This document shows positions 27,647 through 35,918 of a stretch of DNA of 64,000 nt, piece after piece. Under the pieces are notes generated by a model that saw nothing but the letters and a program-made list of their open reading frames with translations, did no database searches and was not told where the DNA came from. The position numbers were made by a program, and so were the translations under genes. The first letter of the stretch is position 1. Each line of letters opens with the position of its first letter. Origin of the DNA: Psychrobacter sp. 4Dc. Its GTDB lineage: Bacteria; Pseudomonadota; Gammaproteobacteria; Pseudomonadales; Moraxellaceae. The stretch covers positions 22,914-86,913 of the forward strand of contig NZ_PJAT01000065.1 in the NCBI RefSeq assembly GCF_002836715.1. The letters are read 5' to 3'.

Positions 27647-30600
27647 TTAAAATGCAGAATTGCTGCTTAGACGTTGGTTCTTACGTGGGTCTTCACGTTT
27701 GAATAAATCTTCATCAAATTTAAAGCGCAATCTAAAGTAAGCACCTTGCTGAGTACTGTCATCATAAGCAATATCTTCATCTTCAAAGCCCATGAAGTTA
27801 TAACCAAGTGATAACCAAAGGTTGGTCATTGGGCTATAACCCACTTCTGCACCAAGCATATAAGCCAAGTCATTTGCCTGATTATTCCAGTAAGTACCTG
27901 CTTGTAAACCAATATCCCAACGCTCACTGATATCATAAAGACCGCGGCCATAAACAGCATGAGCCGTGTTATCGCTGGTTAAGCTATCTGCTTCGTATTC
28001 TGTATACTTACCAGCATAACGTCCAGACAACGTCAACGGACGCGTAGGATGGTAATTACCATTCCATGACCAAACCATGGTGTCTTTTTGGTAAGCGTCA
28101 TCGCCAGTATTATTATCATCCAAACGATATTCGAATTTTGCAAGCATATCTAACTGATTGCTATCGTAGTCACGATACGCAGCACCTAGCTGAAAACGAT
28201 TGATAGTGCGATCGCCATCACTATAGTCAGTGCGTGAATAGATGTCTTTGGCTAAGAAGGTAACCTCATCGGTATAGCGATAGGCGATACCAGCGCTACC
28301 AAGTAGCGTATCACTTGTTTCGCCCCAACGTTTTTCAAAACGTCCCGATGCCTTATAGTTCTCTTTGGCAAGATACTCAACACCGATACCTGCCGCTGTT
28401 GCAGTGTTACTTTCTTCACCTTCCAGAGATTCAACACGCTCAAATAGAGTGTTTAAAGTTAGACCTTCTTGAACATACCACTTATTTTTTAGACCAATGG
28501 CTGCTTCTGCCTCACGTGCACTAATGGCATCGCGCATGCGGTATTCGCTATAAACCTTACCATCTTTCATGTAAGTCGCGTCAAAACCAACAGTGGTACG
28601 TTGACGCTCATCTGTATCATCAAGACCATAAGTACCAGATAGGCTGTTGATCAAATCATGACGAGCGTATAGACGACCCAAGTCCCCAAGTGCTGTCTCA
28701 CCGCCGATAGAAGTTGCATTACGTGAGCTATTTTCGATATCTTGCTCATATTCTGCAAATACCAAGCTATCATTCAACTTAGGTAGACGAGAGGTAATAC
28801 GAGCACGAACAGTCGTACCTTCAATATCTTCTTCAGCGTTACTAACGCTGCTTAACGCTGACTGATTGATGATGTCATCATTAAACAGAGTGTCGTCTGT
28901 AATATCTACAACGTCTGTCGCCGCTTGAGTATTACGTGAGGCAGCAGTCGCGTCTTGTTTATAATAACGAACCCCAATTTCACCAACGATGTTTTCGCTT
29001 AAACGATGCTCAACGCTTGCTTGCACGCCTTCGCGGCTAGCGTCAGTAGTATGCTCTTCTGTGCGTATGCCTTCTAACTTAAGAGCAGTTTTCTTATCAT
29101 TTAAAGTATGAGTAACCTCTACACCAGACTCAGTACGTCCAGCCGTAAGCGGTGATGCACCAGTGACAAAACCTTCATCAGCATCATTATAATAAGCTTT
29201 AGCTCGTGTATTTTTCTTATTATCAAAATCAAGCTCAATACGTAGTGCGTTACCTTCAACATCACTATCAGTCAGTTCTGTCGCGTTGATTTGATTACTT
29301 GACTGAAAATTTGGGTTTTCAGCTTTGTTCATCGCATATTCAGCGACCAGCTTTAGCTTATCATTGAATTTAACAACACTATTAACACTAGCCAACTCTT
29401 CTTTGTTCAATGGGTCATCGCTATTCACATAGCTACCACCGATGGCGACTTTATCCGTCAGTTGCTGTTTCGCGGCAATACCACCAACCAAATAATCTTC
29501 ACCACCCTCATCAACTTCTACAGTGACACGGATATAGATAGGATTGCCTTCGATATCCTGACTAGCAATTGGTGCCGTCAAGAATAAGCTACGGCTGATA
29601 GGGTCGATCTCATAATCAGCAAAGCGAGTAAGCGTCTCACGATTGATAATCAACCCAGGGTTGTTGGCATCACGAGTAATAACTTCAACCGTTTCAGAGT
29701 TTTCTAATACCGCATCGAAGTTCTCAGCCAATGGATATGGGCCTGAAATGCCCAAACCACGAGTCTCATTTACACGTTGGCTAGTACTGGTCTCTGCTAA
29801 AAAGGCAGTAACGCGAGTATTGCTATCTTCAAATTGAGCTTTTAGACCAGTTAATGTACGGTTGTATTGACCAAGCTTTATGCCTTCGTCATCATCAATT
29901 TGAGTTTTCAAATCACCATACATAGCGAACGAACGACCTTTATCAAGGCGCACGTAAAGCTTGCTAGTAGACTGCGCATCGAAGCCTTTAGCTGATGAGT
30001 CGCCATAGACAGGATAGTATTCGCCAGGATCGATATCACGGAACAAACGCTCGCCTTTTTTATCACTATCATAAGCAAGCGTTAGCAGATAGTCGCCGCG
30101 TATTTTTCCTTTTAGGAACATAGCGGCGCGGCCTGAAGCGGCATAATCGTCATTACCTGATATCTCATGAAGCTCTTCTTCAAAAGCGCCTTGAGCGTCA
30201 GTGATTTGACCGCCATCAAAGTCTTTAAGCGAGATCGCACCTTCGACAATACCGACCGCGATCAGCGGACGTAGCTGCGCGGTAAACTGTAGCGGAATCA
30301 CTTGTTTTCTGCTACCGGTATCGATGACCAGCTCGCCTTTACCCGGTACGCTTGGCGCGGTGACGGGTATCAGTAGCTCACCACCATTGACGGTAATCTG
30401 GGTGCCTGCCGCTTCTTTACTACCGTCTTTCAGGTTGATACGACCGATATTGGTATCGATAGTAATCGGCGTAGAAGCGACATAAGGACGACCATCACGA
30501 TCCTTTAGGCTGATGACGATTTGATATTCACTCATGCCATCGGCTGGGACTAAGCTATCTTGAGTACGATAGTCAATCGCTTGCAAGCTATCTGGCGTCA

Positions 30601-32956
30601 AGACGTTGATCGTCTGTTCAGAGATGACTTTGCCATTGACGTCAGTTGCCACACCGCGCAAGGTGTTCTTGCCGCGCTTCAAATCAACAGCATAGTAATC
30701 GAAAGCTACAACACTCTGCTTTTTCTGCTCAGCAGTTTTACCGATTTGCTGCTCTGATACGGCTTTGCCATTAGCATAAAGGGTAAAGCTGCTGCCTAGT
30801 GGTGCCTGAACTTGGACCATTTGTTTATAAGTGCTAAGCTGCTGACCTTCATTTAAGTTAATGAAGGTAACATCGTTATTAGCCACTTCTTTTAAGTATT
30901 CTTCGAGCTCTTTTTCTACTGGAGGTGCAACCGTTGTCACGGCCATGTCTACACGATCGGTCGCATCCCCAATCATATCGTTGACAATAGCAGAGTCACA
31001 ATTATTACCAAGGTCTAGGTCGCCATTGATATTACAGCCGCTAGCATTTACATTATCAGTCGTGTTGTTACTATAGTCAGGCTCCAAAGTCAGCTCAGAT
31101 TTAACCGCTTGTTCAAGCGTATCATTCTTAGCACCTACTGACTTGCTACGAGCGATAAGCTCTGCATTTAAGCGCTCAGTACTATCGCCCATGCCGCCAA
31201 CGATAGCAAAATCTGCACGATGTAGCTCACCGTATTTCAAATCAACAAAACGACTACCGGCATCACCAGCATTGCGATTGCTTTGGGTAACCAGTTCAGT
31301 CTCTCTAGGGATAGTGGTACGATCGACCTTTAGTACGTGTGTTTTGGCACTGATACCATAGAAGTTATATTTACCTTCAGGGTCAGTTACAATGAAGTTG
31401 CCGTTCTCCATGTAGATACGTACACCAGCGACACCAAGCTCGCCGTCTTCTTTTTGCTGAATACCATCGCGATTGATATCATGATAGACCTTACCGACGA
31501 TAATACCATCAGTATTCATAACGCCGCGCTCAACATCAATCTTCCACTGCGCTTCTCTTGAGCCTACGCTTTGACCTTGGTCATTTCTAGCAACTGCGGT
31601 AGCGCGGTTAATACCATCGCCGCCTAGCGATGACGCACCGATGAGCACACGATAAGTAACTTTTTTACTTTCGTTAACTGCCATGTTTCCTAAGTTCAAT
31701 ACCTGATATTTACCATCAGCTTTAAACTCGGTAGTCTGCGCTTGGTTGATATCAATATCAATCTTTGGACTAACACTTATACTGTTCTCAACGTAGTCAA
31801 AACCACGCGGTAAAGCGTCTTTTAGTTGTACATCATAAGCAGTCGATTTGCCGTTATTGGTAATATCGATGGTATAGCTGACATAATCACCAAGCTCTGC
31901 AGTTTTGACATCGCTTTCTTTGGTGACGCTTAAAGAAGGAGTGTCATCGACGATAGCAATACTGCTGCTGATATCAATGAGAATGGGGTCAGCGCTAGGT
32001 TCAACGCAGGCATCTAGCGTAGCAGTTAAGATGTCACCTTTTAAGGTTTGGATGATACTGTCGTTAATAGCATTAGCATTGTTCTGTGTAGGGGCATCTA
32101 TACGATACTTACCAGTATTGTTTCCCGTTTCAATAGCCTTCAGGGTATAGCTATCACCACTACCAACGGGCGGGTTAGCTGACTTAATAGTGAGCCATAC
32201 TTCGTCGCGGTCATTAGAGTTAATATTACATTGTACATAGCTGGCATCGATATAGACGTTTTCATCGATTTGTGAAGTGGTTTTATTCTCATCAAACTTA
32301 GGAGTGGTGAATTTGATGCCAGATTCAACGATGACCAAGCTGTTGGTAGTGTTATCGCTTGCTGCTGTTACTGACTTATCTTCTACGACAACTGCACCGA
32401 TCTTGATGTCAGTAGTATCACCATCTTTACCATTAGCATCTGATAGAGCTTGTACGATAAACTGAATGCTTTCACTCTGACCGAGCTTAATCTGAGCACT
32501 CATGTTATCAAAAATAAGCTGTCTATCGGTGCTGTCGACGATGCCGTTTTTATTCAGATCTTGATAGACCTTCAAATTAGATAGAGTTGGTGATATACCA
32601 CTTAGCCTTAGCTCAACAGTCTGATTACTATAACTAGTGTTGCTTAATACGTTGACCCAACTTACCTCTGTATTAGGCATGACTGTGCGTAGAGCATGCT
32701 GAGTCAAACTGATACCATATTCAGGTAAGGCAGAGGCTTTTACTTGTACTTGGTTTGAGTCAGTACTGATAGTCGTACTGGTATCACTGTCAACGTTATA
32801 GCTGGCCTGAGCAGTATTATTGATCAGCTGGACCAATGAATCAGTTGCAGCAGACGCGGTATTTGATTGCATAAGCAACATTGCAAATGACAGCGCAGAG
32901 ATCTTCGTTGTACACAATGTGATGCTTTTAGACGTATTGATTACAGTAGATGTCAT
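27647..32956 (-). CDS. Giant exported protein: DUF11-like and SdrD B-like domains plus C-terminal outer-membrane barrel
   Basis: 1769 residues from the ATG at 32956; the longer GTG frame (33022) begins inside a stem-loop and would bury the signal peptide. Signal peptide about 1-36 (ISALSFAMLLMQSNTASA). Residues about 40-215 resemble the N-terminus of the neighbouring 674-aa protein (AQASYNVDSDTST...SNQVQVKA). A DUF11 module follows (about 340-465, GDYVSYTIDITNNGKSTAYDVQLKDALPRG), then an SdrD B-like module (about 480-590, GKVYHDINRDGIQQ, with Ca-binding-like DINRDG), an invasin/Ig-like region (about 795-920), and from about 920 a long series of amphipathic strands with aromatic girdles, ending in a short polar tail and a final Phe. 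A surface platform or anchor is inferred. Confidence 0.75.
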   Translation of the reverse strand: MTSTVINTSKSITLCTTKISALSFAMLLMQSNTASAATDSLVQLINNTAQASYNVDSDTSTTISTDSNQVQVKASALPEYGISLTQHALRTVMPNTEVSWVNVLSNTSYSNQTVELRLSGISPTLSNLKVYQDLNKNGIVDSTDRQLIFDNMSAQIKLGQSESIQFIVQALSDANGKDGDTTDIKIGAVVVEDKSVTAASDNTTNSLVIVESGIKFTTPKFDENKTTSQIDENVYIDASYVQCNINSNDRDEVWLTIKSANPPVGSGDSYTLKAIETGNNTGKYRIDAPTQNNANAINDSIIQTLKGDILTATLDACVEPSADPILIDISSSIAIVDDTPSLSVTKESDVKTAELGDYVSYTIDITNNGKSTAYDVQLKDALPRGFDYVENSISVSPKIDIDINQAQTTEFKADGKYQVLNLGNMAVNESKKVTYRVLIGASSLGGDGINRATAVARNDQGQSVGSREAQWKIDVERGVMNTDGIIVGKVYHDINRDGIQQKEDGELGVAGVRIYMENGNFIVTDPEGKYNFYGISAKTHVLKVDRTTIPRETELVTQSNRNAGDAGSRFVDLKYGELHRADFAIVGGMGDSTERLNAELIARSKSVGAKNDTLEQAVKSELTLEPDYSNNTTDNVNASGCNINGDLDLGNNCDSAIVNDMIGDATDRVDMAVTTVAPPVEKELEEYLKEVANNDVTFINLNEGQQLSTYKQMVQVQAPLGSSFTLYANGKAVSEQQIGKTAEQKKQSVVAFDYYAVDLKRGKNTLRGVATDVNGKVISEQTINVLTPDSLQAIDYRTQDSLVPADGMSEYQIVISLKDRDGRPYVASTPITIDTNIGRINLKDGSKEAAGTQITVNGGELLIPVTAPSVPGKGELVIDTGSRKQVIPLQFTAQLRPLIAVGIVEGAISLKDFDGGQITDAQGAFEEELHEISGNDDYAASGRAAMFLKGKIRGDYLLTLAYDSDKKGERLFRDIDPGEYYPVYGDSSAKGFDAQSTSKLYVRLDKGRSFAMYGDLKTQIDDDEGIKLGQYNRTLTGLKAQFEDSNTRVTAFLAETSTSQRVNETRGLGISGPYPLAENFDAVLENSETVEVITRDANNPGLIINRETLTRFADYEIDPISRSLFLTAPIASQDIEGNPIYIRVTVEVDEGGEDYLVGGIAAKQQLTDKVAIGGSYVNSDDPLNKEELASVNSVVKFNDKLKLVAEYAMNKAENPNFQSSNQINATELTDSDVEGNALRIELDFDNKKNTRAKAYYNDADEGFVTGASPLTAGRTESGVEVTHTLNDKKTALKLEGIRTEEHTTDASREGVQASVEHRLSENIVGEIGVRYYKQDATAASRNTQAATDVVDITDDTLFNDDIINQSALSSVSNAEEDIEGTTVRARITSRLPKLNDSLVFAEYEQDIENSSRNATSIGGETALGDLGRLYARHDLINSLSGTYGLDDTDERQRTTVGFDATYMKDGKVYSEYRMRDAISAREAEAAIGLKNKWYVQEGLTLNTLFERVESLEGEESNTATAAGIGVEYLAKENYKASGRFEKRWGETSDTLLGSAGIAYRYTDEVTFLAKDIYSRTDYSDGDRTINRFQLGAAYRDYDSNQLDMLAKFEYRLDDNNTGDDAYQKDTMVWSWNGNYHPTRPLTLSGRYAGKYTEYEADSLTSDNTAHAVYGRGLYDISERWDIGLQAGTYWNNQANDLAYMLGAEVGYSPMTNLWLSLGYNFMGFEDEDIAYDDSTQQGAYFRLRFKFDEDLFKREDPRKNQRLSSNSAF

Positions 32957-32998
32957 AATAGGTCGCTTATCCAATAAAACACGAAGGGGGTAATAAGT

Positions 32999-33036
32999 CT
33001 CTAGCTTGAATAATATGTGCACAATTCAAGCTAGAG
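32999..33036 (-). repeat. 13-bp perfect stem-loop upstream of the giant surface protein gene
   Basis: CTCTAGCTTGAAT and ATTCAAGCTAGAG enclose a 12-base loop. In the transcript it ends 43 bases before the ATG at 32956 and starts about 60 bases after the 674-aa gene stop. It has no T-run. It may be an intercistronic processing or attenuation structure setting the ratio of the two proteins. Confidence 0.7.
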
Positions 33037-33094
33037 GGTATAACTATAAGCAGCTATTGCCACTCACATGGAGGTTTGAAAAAATCATTACTAT

Positions 33095-35119
33095 TTAGTT
33101 TTGCTTAATTTTAACAGCGAATTGTAAGTTTGCTTTTGCCTGTGGTGATAAAGTACCAACATTATTTGATACTACTAAATTATTAGTAGTTGTCGGCGCT
33201 GCAACTATCCCTGTAGTAGCTGTACCAGAGGTATTCTTGTTATTTACAGTACCTGGACTATAATCAGCATTTGTCGAAATGCCATTTTTAATAAGGTCAT
33301 CTGAAATTACTATACCAGTGATGTCTCTAAACCCAAGTACGTTACTATCGAATGTGTTTATTGCCTCAATGTTATAAACTACACATTCACCAGCGCTAGC
33401 AGTTAAAGATTTGATATCAAACGTACCAGTATAGGAACCATTGCATTTGACATCTAATACTTGTTTCTTATCGAGTTTGATACCGCGAATCAGTGTTTGA
33501 TCAGTAATAGGTGCAACGGTTGGTATATTACCTGGCGTAGCACTAGGAACTAAAGTGACAGTAGTTTTTTCATCCTGACCAACTTTTGCATTGGTTGATG
33601 TAACTACATAAGTGATGTTGATGCTAGCTGTAGGGGCAAGCGTGCCTGGAATAGTATAGACACCATCAGTATTGGGCGTTAACACCGTACCAGTACCACC
33701 AATCTGTACATTACTTACGTTGACAGTATCTGCTGTATTGCTCTTAGCGAGGGTAAAAGTAAGATTCGATTCAGTGTCACGACCACCATTAGTCACACTA
33801 ACCGAGTGATTGGCTTGCGTCGTACCATTAGTAACCGTAGGAATTTGAATAACTTGGGGATTTGCTAATGTTAATACACGCTGAGTAGAGTTTAATGGCT
33901 GAGTAGAGTCATTACCGTTGGTGCCATCAGCGACTGCACTACCATCAGTAATATTTTGATCATCGCCTGTAGGATAGAAGTTGATATTAGCTTGTTTAGT
34001 GGTATCAGTACTATCTATTAAGGTGTTAGAAGTATTTGCATTATCATCCAAATCGTCAGTAACGGTGATATGGTTAAGAGCATTTTGCGCCAACGCCTCG
34101 CCTTGAGCTTTTTTCGCCTTAAATGTGATAGTCACTGTTCCGCCTTTTGGAATACTAGTGGCAGTAAACGAAAATCCTTTATTAGTAGTAGGAGTACTAA
34201 TAGTACCGACACTGATGGTAGCGCTACCAGTAGCTACAATGTTAGTACTTGCCAATGGCGCAGACATAATTAAGCCTGTAGGTAGAAAGTCTTCAATCTT
34301 GACATTAGTTGCATCTGCAGAATAGCCATTTGTAACGTCAACGTTCTTTACTACTACTTGGTAGGTCACTTCAGCATTAGAGTTGGTAACATCGAAAGTA
34401 CCTGAAGTAATAGTTTTAGCTATGCTAAAGATAGGTAAGATAGTTGAGGATTCATCAGTATTAGTCACAGTTGATTTTGCACCATTAGCTGGTGTTGAAA
34501 TTGCTGCAATTTTGGCACTTTGAACACTTAGCTGTAGGCTTTGAGTACTACCACCTTGATTACCTTTAGACTTAGCACTAATATTGATTTCTGCTGAATA
34601 ACCTGCTGGTAATGAAATGCTGCCAGTAGTAACTCCATTAACAGTAGATGAACTTTGTTGTACCCCATTCTCATTCTTGATGATGATAGTGGCATTAGAT
34701 CCAGCTAAGTTATACTTACCACCTGATAAATCAGTTAGGTTATATGTGTAGGTATCATCCAGATTACCAGTATTTTTTACAGTATGTAAAAACGTTACAA
34801 AGCCTTCGGGCACGACCGTTGAACCTACATTTTTTTCATCGTTTTGAAGGGCATCCACGTTATTTGCCGTTAAAGAAAATGAAATAACTTCGTTAATGCT
34901 GACAGTGACAGGGTTGGAGCTTACAGGAGTCTGCGTTAGACCACCTACGCTATAGCTCGCAGTTGCAACGTTTGTTATGGTTTTAGAGTTGGTTCCAGCG
35001 TTACCACTCTCTGTTGGTGTAGGGGTTAAAGATGGAGCAGCATTAGCCACAGTAGATAGCCCCATGACTGCGGCAACACCAATAGCAAGCAAACTATAAT
35101 TAAAAGTATTTGATTTCAT
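33095..35119 (-). CDS. Exported DUF11-like repeat protein, 674 aa
   Basis: Signal peptide about 1-28 (LLAIGVAAVMGLSTVANA). The mature chain is Thr/Asn/Ser-rich with almost no charge clusters and several DUF11-type beta-sandwich modules (for example YQVVVKNVDVTNGYSADATNVKIEDFLPTG and INITYVVTSTNAKVGQDEKT). The N-terminal module (VATASYSVGG...SNPVTVSINEV) resembles that of the giant protein. The last ~130 residues carry Cys in DVKCNGSY and SAGECVVYNIEAIN and match the C-terminus of the 693-aa protein. No anchor, sortase motif or barrel is visible, so it is probably secreted or held by a partner. 66 bases after the 154-aa gene. Confidence 0.75.
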   Translation of the reverse strand: MKSNTFNYSLLAIGVAAVMGLSTVANAAPSLTPTPTESGNAGTNSKTITNVATASYSVGGLTQTPVSSNPVTVSINEVISFSLTANNVDALQNDEKNVGSTVVPEGFVTFLHTVKNTGNLDDTYTYNLTDLSGGKYNLAGSNATIIIKNENGVQQSSSTVNGVTTGSISLPAGYSAEINISAKSKGNQGGSTQSLQLSVQSAKIAAISTPANGAKSTVTNTDESSTILPIFSIAKTITSGTFDVTNSNAEVTYQVVVKNVDVTNGYSADATNVKIEDFLPTGLIMSAPLASTNIVATGSATISVGTISTPTTNKGFSFTATSIPKGGTVTITFKAKKAQGEALAQNALNHITVTDDLDDNANTSNTLIDSTDTTKQANINFYPTGDDQNITDGSAVADGTNGNDSTQPLNSTQRVLTLANPQVIQIPTVTNGTTQANHSVSVTNGGRDTESNLTFTLAKSNTADTVNVSNVQIGGTGTVLTPNTDGVYTIPGTLAPTASINITYVVTSTNAKVGQDEKTTVTLVPSATPGNIPTVAPITDQTLIRGIKLDKKQVLDVKCNGSYTGTFDIKSLTASAGECVVYNIEAINTFDSNVLGFRDITGIVISDDLIKNGISTNADYSPGTVNNKNTSGTATTGIVAAPTTTNNLVVSNNVGTLSPQAKANLQFAVKIKQN

Positions 35120-35185
35120 GTAATGCTCCAGAATTAAGACTAAAAATTGAAACGTTAAAAGAGTAAAGGTTTAATATCTATTGAA

Positions 35186-35650
35186 CTAATTAACGGTGGT
35201 ATTGAGAGCAACGGCAGCTGACTTTTTAGCTGGCAATAACTTAATATTCCAACGCAGAGTGCGGTATTCAGAGTATGGAATCTTGACCATCTTGCCATCG
35301 ACCTTTCTCATCAAAGGCATATCAGCATAGTTCTTACCATCAGTGCTAGCTTGTGCGCTTGCAGGCATCGCATCACCAGTAAATGTCATGTTGGCAGGGA
35401 TAGGTAACGTCACCATCAAATCATTAATATCTTTATTGATAGTATTGGTATAATTCGCTTTATACTGAATCACAGTACCTGCTGGTGCAGTACGTACTGC
35501 CGTATAGACTGTTTTACCTTCCGCATTCTTTACGACTTGATTAGCCGTAAGTTCCATTTTTAGAGCATCATCAGCATGGGCTACATTTAGTAGACAACTG
35601 GAGGCTACAGTAGCTAGCAGAACATTGCGTAAAAGCTTAAAACGTTTCAT
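35186..35650 (-). CDS. Small exported DUF11-like protein, 154 aa
   Basis: Signal peptide about 1-26 (VLLATVASSCLLNVAHA). The mature part is a single beta-sandwich module of DUF11 type: TAPAGTVIQYKANYTNTINKDINDLMVTLPIPANMTF, followed by YSEYRTLRWNIKLLPAKKSAAVALNTTV. It lacks the two cysteines of the related C-terminal domains nearby. First gene after the terminator of the 693-aa gene, so it probably starts the transcript that continues through the 674-aa and giant genes. A pilin- or subunit-like role is possible but only inferred from size and context. Confidence 0.72.
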   Translation of the reverse strand: MKRFKLLRNVLLATVASSCLLNVAHADDALKMELTANQVVKNAEGKTVYTAVRTAPAGTVIQYKANYTNTINKDINDLMVTLPIPANMTFTGDAMPASAQASTDGKNYADMPLMRKVDGKMVKIPYSEYRTLRWNIKLLPAKKSAAVALNTTVN

Positions 35651-35838
35651 ATAAAATCCTTTCTTATACCGTTGCTATCATTGGGATACTAATGGTTTGG
35701 GTCATAGTAAAGCTGTCTACAATTTAATATCATTGCTGTCTGTAAAATGCCTATATTTCCCATTGAGCTATTGTCACGTAAACGATACAAAGATTCACTA
35801 TAAAAATGACAAATGGTAATTCGAGGTAGCTAAACGGT

Positions 35839-35871
35839 AAAAGGCCCTGTCTGGGTAGACAGGGCCTTTTT
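35839..35871 (-). terminator. Terminator of the 693-aa exported protein gene
   Basis: Perfect 14-bp stem AAAAGGCCCTGTCT/AGACAGGGCCTTTT with a four-base loop, about 48 bases after the stop. On the minus strand the 3' arm ends in TTTT. It separates the 693-aa gene from the other cluster genes. Confidence 0.85.
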
Positions 35872-35918
35872 GGGTTAGAAAAAAATCAGTAATATTTTAA
35901 AGTTGCAAGAAATAATAG

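Noticed and set aside
32957..33022. GTG-initiated longer form of the giant surface protein
   Set aside because: The GTG lies in the loop of a 13-bp hairpin, has no ribosome site, and would place 22 residues ahead of the signal peptide.
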